64,000 nucleotides of DNA. It comes from Pseudoalteromonas rubra. GTDB lineage: Bacteria > Pseudomonadota > Gammaproteobacteria > Enterobacterales > Alteromonadaceae. This document shows, one piece after another, positions 26,980 through 35,859 of the stretch; positions within the stretch are counted from its first letter, which is position 1, and each line of letters starts with the position of its first letter. The stretch lies in assembly GCF_005887095.1 (NCBI RefSeq), contig NZ_PNCI01000030.1, positions 43,118-107,117 on the forward strand. Direction: 5' to 3'. The notes beneath the pieces were generated by a model that worked only from the letters and a program-made list of their open reading frames with translations, had not been told where the DNA came from and searched no databases. The position numbers and the translations under genes were made by a program.

Positions 26980-27471
26980 ATGCTGGGGGCCACAATGTCA
27001 CAGTCACAGGAACATCCTTTGGACACTAAAGTACCACCTTTGGTCGTTCTCCTGCTTCATATGCTCTTGAGCTGGGGGCTGGTCCAGATGATCGGGCACG
27101 GTACTGTGTCTGAGCCACTCAAAATTGGTGGCACTTTGGTGCTGAGCGCGATAGGCGTTGTCGTGGCTCTGGCGGGTGTTTGGGCCTTTCGTCGTCATAA
27201 TACCAGTGTAGATCCGGTGCATCTAGATAAAGCATCGACATTGGTGACTGGCGGCATTTACCATTTTACCCGTAACCCTATGTATGTGGGGTTTCTGTGC
27301 CTGCTGGTTGCACAAAACTGGTATCTGGTATCACCTGCTGGTGCACTCGCAGTATTGAGCTTTATCGGTTATATGACTCGCTTTCAGATCAAACCAGAGG
27401 AGCGCTTTTTACTAGAAGCCTATGGCCAGGCATACCGGGACTTTCTGAGCACAACCCGTCGCTGGATTTAG
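26980..27471 (+). CDS. Isoprenylcysteine methyltransferase-like membrane methyltransferase
   Basis: The 158-163-residue protein has about four membrane helices and the C-terminal signature of the ICMT/PEMT family: GGIYHFTRNPMYVGFL followed by EERFLLEAYGQAYRDF. Such enzymes transfer a methyl group from S-adenosylmethionine; bacterial substrates are largely unknown. The start is ATG 26980 or, with a G-rich Shine-Dalgarno upstream, ATG 26995. It is flanked by a divergent S9 peptidase gene and a convergent exporter gene. Confidence 0.85.
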   Translation: MLGATMSQSQEHPLDTKVPPLVVLLLHMLLSWGLVQMIGHGTVSEPLKIGGTLVLSAIGVVVALAGVWAFRRHNTSVDPVHLDKASTLVTGGIYHFTRNPMYVGFLCLLVAQNWYLVSPAGALAVLSFIGYMTRFQIKPEERFLLEAYGQAYRDFLSTTRRWI

Positions 27472-27538
27472 ACCGGTTGCTTTGATTTTGCGGATAACGG
27501 CTGGGGTGTCTCCTGGCAAAACCAGGAGACCGGTAAAA

Positions 27539-28765
27539 TCACAGACTTTTCTTCGGTGGCAACGCCACATTGGCAAAGATAAGACCTGCAATTAAAGACA
27601 TAAAGATCAAAAAGGTTTGCTGGCCGATGTGGTCGGCGGCAACAAAGCTCTGACCCTCAATCAGTGAGTTCAGGCCAATGTAAGTTTTGGAGCCAGGTAC
27701 CAGTACAATTAACCCCTGCATAGCGACAATCGAAGCTGGTGCATTGACTGTGCGGTTAAACACATTACTAAATACGCCCACGGCAAAAGCACCGACAAAG
27801 GTGCCCAGTGAGTAGTCCAGATAGACCGCTGACCCTATACTGGCAGCATAGGCAATAAAGCCCGACGCAATAGACCAGCTGGCGTGCTTAAGCTTAGTGC
27901 GGAAAATCACAATCAGGCTGCTACACAGCAGTAAAATTGCCATCCAGGCCGTCCATTTGGGGAGCGGATCGGGTTGTACATAGTCGCTCTGGCCAAACAG
28001 GAAAAAGCCAATACTGATACCCAGAAACGCACCAAAATACAGCTTAAACAACAGCATGATGGCATCCATAACCCGTGCAGTACCCGATACCAGGTGACGA
28101 GCTGATAATTCTGCAAACCCTAGTGCCAATGCTAATCCCGGAATGAATACTATGATGGCAGAGAGCACCACAAGGCGAATGTTCACCATGGGATCCAGAT
28201 AGGATGAAATGGCACAGGCCGCCAGCGCGGACACTATCGCAACTACCGGCTCCAGCATATGGGTTACCCGCTTAGAGCGCGTGGACCACAGCACAAAGAG
28301 AAATACCAGGATAGACAACACCGCAGACCACAGCACATCATTCCAGCTGGTCCCCATCAACATAGCAAACGCGCCGCCAGACACTGCAAATGCAAAACCT
28401 GTCAGCAAGCGCCCATAGGGGTCTTTTGCTTTGGTGATCGCATCCAGATTCTGATCTGCCTGCTCTATACTCAGTTCACCCGCCAACATACGATTGACCA
28501 CATCGTCGGTATCAGCAAGCGAGCCCAGGTTATGATCACCTGGCTCAACGCGAGCAACATGGGTGTACTCGTCTTCATGTCCTTCAGTCCAGATCACAAA
28601 AGTGACCGAAGTCGGTGACATTACAAAGGACGATTTAAGGCCCAGGTGGGTAGCAACCTCCATCAGGTGGGCTTCCAGACGATAAGCCGGAGTTCCGTAT
28701 TGATGAAGCATTTTTCCTAATTTAACAATAAACTTGCGTTTTTGTGTAAAGGTGGCTGAATTCAA
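27539..28765 (-). CDS. ThrE-like threonine/serine exporter family protein
   Basis: The 408-residue protein has a soluble N-terminal region (residues 1-115) and about ten membrane helices, matching ThrE/DUF1212 (N-terminal half) joined to the DUF3815-type C-terminal half. Typical text includes LGKMLHQYGTPAYRLE near the start and PGLALALGFAELSARHLVSGTARVMDAI in the middle. Corynebacterial ThrE exports threonine and serine; the role here is inferred. It follows the glycosyltransferase gene in the same direction with about 135 bases between them. Confidence 0.85.
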   Translation of the reverse strand: MNSATFTQKRKFIVKLGKMLHQYGTPAYRLEAHLMEVATHLGLKSSFVMSPTSVTFVIWTEGHEDEYTHVARVEPGDHNLGSLADTDDVVNRMLAGELSIEQADQNLDAITKAKDPYGRLLTGFAFAVSGGAFAMLMGTSWNDVLWSAVLSILVFLFVLWSTRSKRVTHMLEPVVAIVSALAACAISSYLDPMVNIRLVVLSAIIVFIPGLALALGFAELSARHLVSGTARVMDAIMLLFKLYFGAFLGISIGFFLFGQSDYVQPDPLPKWTAWMAILLLCSSLIVIFRTKLKHASWSIASGFIAYAASIGSAVYLDYSLGTFVGAFAVGVFSNVFNRTVNAPASIVAMQGLIVLVPGSKTYIGLNSLIEGQSFVAADHIGQQTFLIFMSLIAGLIFANVALPPKKSL

Positions 28766-28810
28766 CGGCGTGTAACCTAATAATAAGTGAAAATCGACAG
28801 CGATACAGTG

Positions 28811-28846
28811 AGTATGGAAGTCAACAGCTTGTCAGGCTTCCATACT
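28811..28846. terminator. Inverted repeat downstream of the glycosyltransferase gene
   Basis: A perfect 10-base-pair stem (AGTATGGAAG / CTTCCATACT) with a 16-base loop lies between the glycosyltransferase stop and the exporter start. It lacks a T-run on either side, so it may be a weak terminator or a processing structure. Confidence 0.4.
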
Positions 28847-28900
28847 GAGTTTAGGCAATAACCTAAATTGCCGCGAATTCTAACGGGTTCTCACGCAAAT

Positions 28901-30136
28901 TCAACGCATTTTATTTGCATTTTTTGCTTCAATCCATTGGGACATGTATTGGGTACTACGAAGTGAGTGGTGACGCAGCATGCTACCGGTGAAATTAGCG
29001 CGCCTGTGCGCACTCAGATTATTTAATGTATTGATAATCTTTTGTTTTAAACCTTTTTCTAACGGCTGTTTGTCATAGCATGCCTGAAGCAGGGATTGAC
29101 CGTTTTGCTGAGCCTGTTGATAGCGCACCTGATCCTGGTATAAAGCAACGGCTTCAGCCGCAAAGGTGTGTGGGCAGTCGCTGATCGCGCCGTGCCAGGG
29201 CAAATCGCCATGCATGCCTTCGGCACCGATTTGAGTAGTCACACATGGGGTTTGAGTTATCATGGCTTCGAGCAGTTTGCCTTTGATCCCAGCCCCAAAG
29301 CGCAGTGGTGCAAGGCAAACTCTACTGTGTGCCATTACGCTCAGTGCATCATTCGCCCAGCCTTTGATTAAAAAGCCTGTTTTTGGATTATGCAGAGCGG
29401 TCGCCTTAGGTGGTGGGTAAGAACCGTATATATGTAGCTCCGCGTCTGGTAGCTGTTTGCGGATCATGGGCCAGATCTGCTGTAAGTAAAGCACGGCATC
29501 CCAGTTAGGAGCATGGCGAAAATTGCCTATGGTCATAAAGTGTTTGCGCTCATAGAAGTCAGGTAAATCAGAACTAAGCGCATTCAAATCGACCATAAAG
29601 GGAAGGTGATGTAACAACTCTGGAGCAACACTAAATTGTGTTGTGAGTAATTCGAGCTCATAGTCGGAAATAATCAGCGACAGATCGCAGCGCAGAATTG
29701 CCGCGATTTCACGTTTGGCTAATTCACTATCCAGTAAGCTATCCAGTGTGAAAGCTTGCTGTGCCTTGTGCGCCGCATGGCGCGCATTGCGCAGACATTG
29801 TAAGTCTTCTGTATCGAGGATTTTAAGCGCATCAGGGGCAAACTTATCGACCCGCCAGCCAAATTGCTCTTCCATCATAAAGCGGTCAAACATGACGATA
29901 TCGGGCTTTAGTCGGGAAATATATTCATCGAAGCTGCTACAATTTAGCGCGATGGGCGTGCAAGTGATCTGTTCCTGACTTAAATCGGCCATATGCTCGG
30001 TTTGTTGAGCCGGGCTGGCAAATTCCACTTGCCAGTTTTGTGCGCGGAAAAAGCGCAGTAAGGACATCATATGACTGCCGGCGGCCGAGGAGTTCGGCTC
30101 CGGCCAGACATAACCAATTACTAAAACTTGTGTCAT
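28901..30136 (-). CDS. Glycosyltransferase family 4-like protein
   Basis: The 411-residue protein has a GT-B fold: the first domain begins VLVIGYVWPEPNSSAAGSH, the second has FMTIGNFRHAPNWDAV and the donor-binding region with RVCLAPLRFGAGIKGKLLEAM (EX7E-type region altered). It resembles GT4-like transferases that act on surface saccharides. Its ATG (30136) follows immediately on the stop of the LacI-family gene (30137-30139), so the two are cotranscribed and probably coupled. That pairing with a sugar repressor suggests regulation by a carbohydrate signal (inference). Confidence 0.85.
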   Translation of the reverse strand: MTQVLVIGYVWPEPNSSAAGSHMMSLLRFFRAQNWQVEFASPAQQTEHMADLSQEQITCTPIALNCSSFDEYISRLKPDIVMFDRFMMEEQFGWRVDKFAPDALKILDTEDLQCLRNARHAAHKAQQAFTLDSLLDSELAKREIAAILRCDLSLIISDYELELLTTQFSVAPELLHHLPFMVDLNALSSDLPDFYERKHFMTIGNFRHAPNWDAVLYLQQIWPMIRKQLPDAELHIYGSYPPPKATALHNPKTGFLIKGWANDALSVMAHSRVCLAPLRFGAGIKGKLLEAMITQTPCVTTQIGAEGMHGDLPWHGAISDCPHTFAAEAVALYQDQVRYQQAQQNGQSLLQACYDKQPLEKGLKQKIINTLNNLSAHRRANFTGSMLRHHSLRSTQYMSQWIEAKNANKMR

Positions 30137-31150
30137 TTAAACTGAGGATTCTCTGAGTTGCAGCGATACATCGACTAAGGTGCGTACCGCGGGTTGTGAT
30201 TTATTCATGATCTCTGCCAGTGCCTGACAGGTTCGTTTGCCAATGTCGTCTGCATCAATCCGTACTGATGACAGGGCTGGTTTCATTAACCTGGAGTCGG
30301 CCAGGTCGTCAAATCCGACAACTTTGATATCTTTGCCTGGTACCAGATCGTGTTCACGCATGGCTTCCATCACACCATAGGCGATAACGTCACTAAAGCA
30401 CACCACGGCTTGAGTATCCGGTGCCTGGGCGTACAGGGCACTAAATGCCTCGCGGCCACCCTGGCGATTAGTTTGCGCAGCAATTTCGGGCATAGGTTGA
30501 GTCATCTGGCGCTGAGTCAGTGCACTGCGAAAACCTGCCAAACGCTCGTGGTAATCCGAGATATCAGGTGTTCCCCCCAAAAATGCCAGTCGTTCCAATC
30601 CCTGGTCGAGTAAATGCAGTGTTGCCAGGTGGGTGCCTTTTTGGTTATCAGGCAGAATACAGGGCGCATGGCTGTAGGGGATTTCCCGCATGATGTTAAT
30701 GACCGGAAAGCCAGACTCAACGAGTTGATTGACCCATTCCATCGTGGTGCCAGGTGCGGGTACCATCACAAACGCGCTGACGTTGTACTCTTTAAGCGTG
30801 TTGACGACTTGCTGCTGACGTGCCAAATCTTCACTGGTATTAACCAGCATAGGCACCATCCCCAGTGCATAAATGTGTTTTTCCAGACCCACCGCCAGTT
30901 GTGCGGAATAGGGGTTAGTCAGGTCGTTGATCACCAAAGCGACCAGATTGGAGCGTTTGCTGCGCAAAGCTGCTGCATCACGATTGTACACATAACCTAA
31001 CTTGGCGATTGCACCAAGCACCTTTTCCCGGCTTTTATCACTGACTTTGTCTGAATGTGTAAGGACCAGTGACACGGTGGACTTAGACACCTGCGCTTCT
31101 CTGGCGACATCGAAAATGGTTACTTTGTCCGGCTTTTTATTGTTGTTCAT
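30137..31150 (-). CDS. LacI-family transcriptional regulator
   Basis: The 337-residue protein has a LacI headpiece (KVTIFDVAREAQVSKSTVSLVL, residues 9-30), the hinge helix (LGYVYNRDAAALRSKRS) and a periplasmic-binding-protein-like core (NLVALVINDLTNPYSAQLAVGL...). It binds an unknown, probably sugar-like, effector. The stop directly abuts the ATG of a glycosyltransferase gene. Divergent from an S9 peptidase-like gene with about 350 bases between; I see no certain operator there, though an imperfect GTTC...GAAC dyad lies near 31170. Confidence 0.9.
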   Translation of the reverse strand: MNNNKKPDKVTIFDVAREAQVSKSTVSLVLTHSDKVSDKSREKVLGAIAKLGYVYNRDAAALRSKRSNLVALVINDLTNPYSAQLAVGLEKHIYALGMVPMLVNTSEDLARQQQVVNTLKEYNVSAFVMVPAPGTTMEWVNQLVESGFPVINIMREIPYSHAPCILPDNQKGTHLATLHLLDQGLERLAFLGGTPDISDYHERLAGFRSALTQRQMTQPMPEIAAQTNRQGGREAFSALYAQAPDTQAVVCFSDVIAYGVMEAMREHDLVPGKDIKVVGFDDLADSRLMKPALSSVRIDADDIGKRTCQALAEIMNKSQPAVRTLVDVSLQLRESSV

Positions 31151-31501
31151 AATGGCCTGAATAACTGTTCAAACGGTTGACGAACGCTTAGTTTACCGTA
31201 ACTTCGCGTCTGGATACACTTTATACTTGTCAGCAGTGATACGTAACTAACCTGAGGGATTAAATTTGCCGCTAACCGTGTTAAAAAATTCTCATTTAGA
31301 ACAACTAAATATCAAATTTTCTGCCGCGCCTGTATGGATGTCGGTGCCTCAGCGATAGCAGGGCGCGGGAGCGGTGTTATCGCCGAAATTCACTCACCTC
31401 ATGATTGGCTACTTTATTGTGCCGTTGGCATTAAACTAGTGCACATTTAAGGAATTTCGTTATATCATGAGAGGTTAAGATACAAATTCAAAGGTAGAAA
31501 A
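31151..31501. other. Divergent intergenic region between lacI-type and S9-type genes
   Basis: About 350 bases with no open gene. It must hold the promoters of both divergent genes. No strong operator, terminator or RNA gene is visible by eye; an imperfect dyad near 31170-31188 is the only candidate regulatory site. Confidence 0.4.
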
Positions 31502-33985
31502 GTGGTGAAAAAGAGCCCGGCTGTGCTGTTTTTTTTAGCTTGTTGTGTGTGGGTACATGCTGCGATTGCGGTGTCTGAAGGGTATCAGATACCCAAAGAA
31601 GAGATCGCCCAACTCGTTGATGTGCCGCCAATGCCTGAAGTCTTGCTTAATGAGCAACATGTCTGGATGGCGTTATTGACAAAATCACCCGCGTCAGAGC
31701 AAAACACCGAAACAGGTGTGCGTTATGGTGATTTGCATTTCAACCCGACCACATTTATGCGTCTGGGCATCGCAACCTACTCTGGGCTTAGCTTCAAGCA
31801 TGTCGCAACAGGCGCTGAGGTGCAAGTCGACAATCTGCCTGCGGGTGAAATATATGCGCCGCGTTGGAGTGCTGATGGTCGCTACCTGGCTTTTATCTTG
31901 TTATCTAAGCAGGACGGCCGTCTTTGGATTTATGATATTGAACAACGTGAGCTGAGTGCTTTATCACGCTATCCGCTCAACGGAGTCACCAGTGAGATAC
32001 CTTACCACTGGCTACCAGACAGTTCCGCATTGGTGATTAACAGCGCCATCAATCACACAGGTGAGCAGCAGCAACCAGTGCAACAATCGCCACTGGTAGG
32101 ACCCGTGGTAGCGCAATCGCATGGGGCACTGAGTCCGCTTAAGCAAACCAGTCAAACGCTCTCTACTGAAGCCTTTGCCCAATATGCGCAGGGTCAGTTA
32201 ATCAAAGTTCCTTTGCAAGGCCGCCCCACAGCCATTGGCGGACCCGCCTATTTCCACCACTTTGAACCGTCGCCAGACGCCACCAATTTAATCGTTGCGA
32301 TGGCGATACTGGAAGCGCCACAACAGCCACAAACTTTGCAACGTTCGCTGGCCAGTCACCCCAGTGTCTGGCAAGTCTGGGGAATGACAGGGTTTGCATT
32401 GTATGAGCTTTACCGGCCTGTGTTACCGAGCGAATCAGCGATGGAGCACAGCGAAGAAAATACGGTCCTGGCGGCTATCTCCGCGCCACCTTCTCCACCT
32501 GTGCGCAGTCATTTTCAGTGGCGTGCAGATAAAGGTGCTACTGTGATTTGGGCACAAGAAGAAGATGCACAGAATGAGTACGGTCTGTACCATATTTCTT
32601 CGCCCTTTAAACGAGCGCCGCGTTTGTTTATGGCATTGCAGGAGCGCTTTGTTCGTATGGACTGGGGCGACTCAAACATTGCTTTACTGACCCAGGCGGA
32701 AAACGCGCGTTTCTTAACAACGTCGGTGATTAACCCGCTCGCGCCACAGCGCAACCCTCTGGAAGTGGCCAGGTATCGTGTGACGGAAGCGACCTCCGAA
32801 CAGTGGTTGACTGCGCGTAATGATTTGGGCGTTCAGGTACTTAAAGTGGTGGGAAGTCGATATCTATTTATTCGTGGTGTAGAAAAGGTAAAAGAGCAGG
32901 ATTTGCCGTTCCTGGACAGGTTTGATGCCAGAACGAACACCCGTACCCGGATATGGCAATCTCAGGCACCGTATTTTGAAGAGTTTATCGCACTGTTGGA
33001 TGAAGAGGGGATGCGCTTTATCACTCGTCGTCAATCGAAACAGGAGCAACCTAACTATTTTGTCCATGATAGGACATTCAGCTCGCTGGAACAGATCACT
33101 CATTTCAGACATCCATATCCGGCATTACGTGGCCTGTCTCAGGAGGTCCTGAATTTTGATCGCGGTGATGGGACGCAAATATCCGGCACGCTCTATCTAC
33201 CAGCTAATTACGATCCCAGTCTTGGTCGGGTACCTGTGCTGATGTGGGTAAAAGCACCCAGTCAGGTAAAACATACATTTAACTCCCCGCACTATTTTGT
33301 GCCCGTGGATCACCTCGGTGCTTTGCCCCATTTAGCTCAGGGGTATGCGGTATTTGAAATTGAGGCCTTTACCTTACCGGGCGAGCCCGGCAGTGCTGCA
33401 CAATTACGAGCACAGTGGCAGTCGACTGCAGAGGCCGCTGTCGCGGTATTAGCGCAGCAAGGTATAGCAGATGTCAGCAAAGTGGCCATTGGGGGTCATG
33501 GCGCTGCTGCTACCGTGGTGCTTGATCTGTTGGCCAACACTCAGCTGTTTGTCACAGGGATAGCACGCAGCGGTACTTATAATTATACGCTAGCGCCATT
33601 CGCCTTTGAGAAGCAAACTGGCACTTTGTGGCAGGACCCACAGGCTTATCTGATGAGCTCACCTTTGGCGGCGGCTGATAAAATCTCTGCGTCTGTGTTG
33701 TTGATCCATGGTTATCAGGACCGCCAGCCGGGTCACTTTGCGGTTCAAAGTGAGCGCATGTTCAGTGCTCTGAATGATCTAGGCAAGCGGGCACGTCTGG
33801 TGTTGCTACCTGAGAGTAATCACGATTACGCAAATCGTCAGGATGTGTTGCATATGCTCTGGGAGCAGCAGAGCTGGCTACAACGCCATTTTGACCCACT
33901 ACCTGTGATTGAAGAAATCAATCAGGTCCCGGAAGAATTAAGATTCAAGCTTGAGCCAGAGCCTCAAACGCCCTGGCCGATGTAA
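31502..33985 (+). CDS. S9-family prolyl oligopeptidase homologue lacking the catalytic serine
   Basis: The 827-residue secreted protein (signal peptide to about residue 23) has an N-terminal propeller-like region and a C-terminal alpha/beta hydrolase domain of the S9 family. The nucleophile elbow, normally GGHSYGA, reads GGHGAAA, so Ser is replaced by Gly at residue 667. The Asp (GYQDRQPG, D740) and His (PESNHDYANR, H774) are retained. The surrounding ARSGTYNYTLAPFAFEK and LWQDPQAYLMSSPLAAADK keep the family pattern. It is therefore probably a non-catalytic paralogue, acting as a binding or chaperone-like protein, unless the serine is supplied elsewhere. GTG start at 31502. Confidence 0.85.
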   Translation: MVKKSPAVLFFLACCVWVHAAIAVSEGYQIPKEEIAQLVDVPPMPEVLLNEQHVWMALLTKSPASEQNTETGVRYGDLHFNPTTFMRLGIATYSGLSFKHVATGAEVQVDNLPAGEIYAPRWSADGRYLAFILLSKQDGRLWIYDIEQRELSALSRYPLNGVTSEIPYHWLPDSSALVINSAINHTGEQQQPVQQSPLVGPVVAQSHGALSPLKQTSQTLSTEAFAQYAQGQLIKVPLQGRPTAIGGPAYFHHFEPSPDATNLIVAMAILEAPQQPQTLQRSLASHPSVWQVWGMTGFALYELYRPVLPSESAMEHSEENTVLAAISAPPSPPVRSHFQWRADKGATVIWAQEEDAQNEYGLYHISSPFKRAPRLFMALQERFVRMDWGDSNIALLTQAENARFLTTSVINPLAPQRNPLEVARYRVTEATSEQWLTARNDLGVQVLKVVGSRYLFIRGVEKVKEQDLPFLDRFDARTNTRTRIWQSQAPYFEEFIALLDEEGMRFITRRQSKQEQPNYFVHDRTFSSLEQITHFRHPYPALRGLSQEVLNFDRGDGTQISGTLYLPANYDPSLGRVPVLMWVKAPSQVKHTFNSPHYFVPVDHLGALPHLAQGYAVFEIEAFTLPGEPGSAAQLRAQWQSTAEAAVAVLAQQGIADVSKVAIGGHGAAATVVLDLLANTQLFVTGIARSGTYNYTLAPFAFEKQTGTLWQDPQAYLMSSPLAAADKISASVLLIHGYQDRQPGHFAVQSERMFSALNDLGKRARLVLLPESNHDYANRQDVLHMLWEQQSWLQRHFDPLPVIEEINQVPEELRFKLEPEPQTPWPM

Positions 33986-33997
33986 TGTTAAGTGTGA

Positions 33998-34846
33998 TCA
34001 TTCTTTAGAGGAAAGGGAGCTGCCTAGTGACGCGGCAATCACCATAAAGATTGCAAGCCACTGCCAGCCACTGAGCAGCTCGCCTAAGATCACTAAGCCA
34101 GCCAGTGCGGCAATGGCTGGCTCCATACTCATCATGATACTAAAGCCCTGCGCCGGCATTTTCTTCAATGCCACCATTTCCAGGCTGTAGGGCAGTGCGC
34201 TGGACAACAGCCCTATGGCGATACCCAGCGGGATCAATGACCAGTCGAGCAATGCGCTGCCTTGTGATATCACACCAACCGGGACAACGGCGAAAGCGGC
34301 GACGCTCATTCCAATGGCAACCGTTGCGCCTCCTGAGCCGTGACCCCCGCTTTTTTTACCAAATAAGATGTACCCCGCCCAACAGGCACCTGCGGTAAGA
34401 GCCAGTAAAACCCCGATGGGATCCAGCCCATCGACCTCTCCCATATTAGGCAGCAACAGCAAAATGCCAGCAAGTGCGAGCGCGACCCAGAGGTAATCAC
34501 GCTTACGTCGTGAGGAAAATAGCGCGACGGCCAGTGGCCCGGTGAATTCCAATGCAACGCCAATGCCCAGCGGAATGCGTTCAATTGCATAATAAAATGT
34601 CAGATTCATGATGCCCAGACTCAGGCCATACAAGATCACAGGTCGCCAGTTTTTAGGTAAATGTCGCCAGGGGCGGAAAACTAGGCACAAAATAAGAGCC
34701 GAAAAGCCCAACCGGTAGGCCGTTGTGCCCTCAGGACCAACATGAGGAAACAGCTGTTTGGCGATTGAAGCACCGGACTGAATGGTGACCATGGCAAGCA
34801 ACAAGCACGCGATGGCATATAGAAAGCTCTTGTTTAAAACATGCAT
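33998..34846 (-). CDS. rhtA: Threonine/homoserine exporter RhtA-like (EamA family)
   Basis: The product has 282 residues from the ATG at 34846 (a TTG at 34861 is less likely), ten membrane helices and two EamA repeats. The sequence (GASIAKQLFPHVGPEGTTAYR, then ALEFTGPLAVALFSSRR and the second-half PYSLEMVALKKMPAQGF) follows RhtA of enterobacteria, which exports threonine, homoserine and some other amino acids. The convergent S9-like gene ends 12 bases away. Confidence 0.85.
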   Translation of the reverse strand: MHVLNKSFLYAIACLLLAMVTIQSGASIAKQLFPHVGPEGTTAYRLGFSALILCLVFRPWRHLPKNWRPVILYGLSLGIMNLTFYYAIERIPLGIGVALEFTGPLAVALFSSRRKRDYLWVALALAGILLLLPNMGEVDGLDPIGVLLALTAGACWAGYILFGKKSGGHGSGGATVAIGMSVAAFAVVPVGVISQGSALLDWSLIPLGIAIGLLSSALPYSLEMVALKKMPAQGFSIMMSMEPAIAALAGLVILGELLSGWQWLAIFMVIAASLGSSLSSKE

Positions 34847-35052
34847 CGAGAAGTCTCGCAAAAAATGAAGGTCGCTAGTCTACTTATCAAAATAGTGCTG
34901 CTCAATAGTTTTGTATACATTATTCTATAAAGTTCGGTAATACCGAGAGATTCGCCATTTCTCTTTAACTTATATTATCAAGTTGCAGCGTTTTTATTTC
35001 ATTGAGTGGTTTAATTTAACCTGGAGAAACACTGCGTTCTCCAATCTGGATA

Positions 35053-35081
35053 TTAACTGTGTTGTGCTTTCGTTATATAAT
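35053..35081 (+). promoter_or_regulatory. Probable sigma-70 promoter of the ArsR-type gene
   Basis: TTAACT (35053-35058) and TATAAT (35076-35081) are separated by 17 bases and lie just upstream of an AGGAGA ribosome-binding site at 35095-35100. The AT-rich dyad near 35080-35095 is where an ArsR repressor would bind, but no clean inverted repeat is evident. Confidence 0.55.
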
Positions 35082-35108
35082 CATATTCGTATATAGGAGA
35101 GCAGTTCA

Positions 35109-35852
35109 GTGAAAAGTATTTTTGTGACAGGTGCAAACCCGGATTTGGTGCTAATGCTTGTGTCTTTACTTAACCATCACAGGCGGGACATCAAGGTTTC
35201 AGCCATTTTGCAAACAGAGCAGAGTATCAGCCCTATGGCAAAGGAGGCCCTCGGGGCTTTTGGTTTGTTGAGTAGCACAGAGTGTGTGTCTTGCGGTGCA
35301 AAACCTGAAGAGTGTGAGTTAACTATCCACATTACAGACGGTATGGGATCAACACACGAAAATGGCCTAGTAGAACAGGCTCTGAACTGGCAAGTTACGT
35401 TAGATGAGTCTGTGGAGCCCTATAACCCTTATCGCAAATGCCTGTATGAGCTCAATGAGAAAGTACGCAATTTACTTACCCAGTCTCAGCAAGTAAGCCC
35501 AGTTACATCCATGACTTTTTACAAGGCAATGAGCGACGAGCTGCGTCTGAAAACGCTGTTACTGATTTTACTTGAACAAGAGCTGTGCGTATGTGAGCTC
35601 ATGGTTGCATTGGATGAACCCAGCCAGCCTAAAGTCTCCCGACACCTTGCACAGCTGAGAAAGGCGGGCATACTAACGGTGCGTAAGCAGAGCCAGTGGG
35701 TCTACTATGCGCTGAATGTGGCATTACCTGATTGGATGCTGAAGGTGCTGCAACGAACTTTGTTTGGCGAGCCAGAATGTATTGCTCAGGAGCTGACCCG
35801 ACTTGCAAAAATGGGAGACAGGCCAGCCCGACAGCAAAGTTGTTGTAGCTAG
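35109..35852 (+). CDS. ArsR-family metalloregulator with ArsC-like N-terminal domain
   Basis: Residues 145-247 form an ArsR/SmtB winged helix: MSDELRLKTLLLILLEQELCVCELMVAL, with the arsenic-sensing CVCEL in helix alpha-3, then PSQPKVSRHLAQLRKAGIL. The first 130 residues look like a degenerate low-molecular-weight phosphatase/arsenate-reductase fold (MKSIFVTGANPDLVLMLVSLL at the loop position, later AEECEL-like and NPYRKCLYELNEKVRNLL), but the catalytic CX5R loop is gone, replaced by GANPDLVL. The C-terminus ends QQSCCS, possibly a second metal site. GTG start with AGGAGA eight bases upstream. No other ars gene is adjacent. Confidence 0.8.
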   Translation: MKSIFVTGANPDLVLMLVSLLNHHRRDIKVSAILQTEQSISPMAKEALGAFGLLSSTECVSCGAKPEECELTIHITDGMGSTHENGLVEQALNWQVTLDESVEPYNPYRKCLYELNEKVRNLLTQSQQVSPVTSMTFYKAMSDELRLKTLLLILLEQELCVCELMVALDEPSQPKVSRHLAQLRKAGILTVRKQSQWVYYALNVALPDWMLKVLQRTLFGEPECIAQELTRLAKMGDRPARQQSCCS

Positions 35853-35859
35853 CGGGTAC

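Noticed and set aside
31160..31200. Possible LacI-type operator near the lacI gene
   Set aside because: Only an imperfect GTTC...GAAC dyad is seen; no central CG palindrome of the usual LacI-family form, so not listed as a feature.
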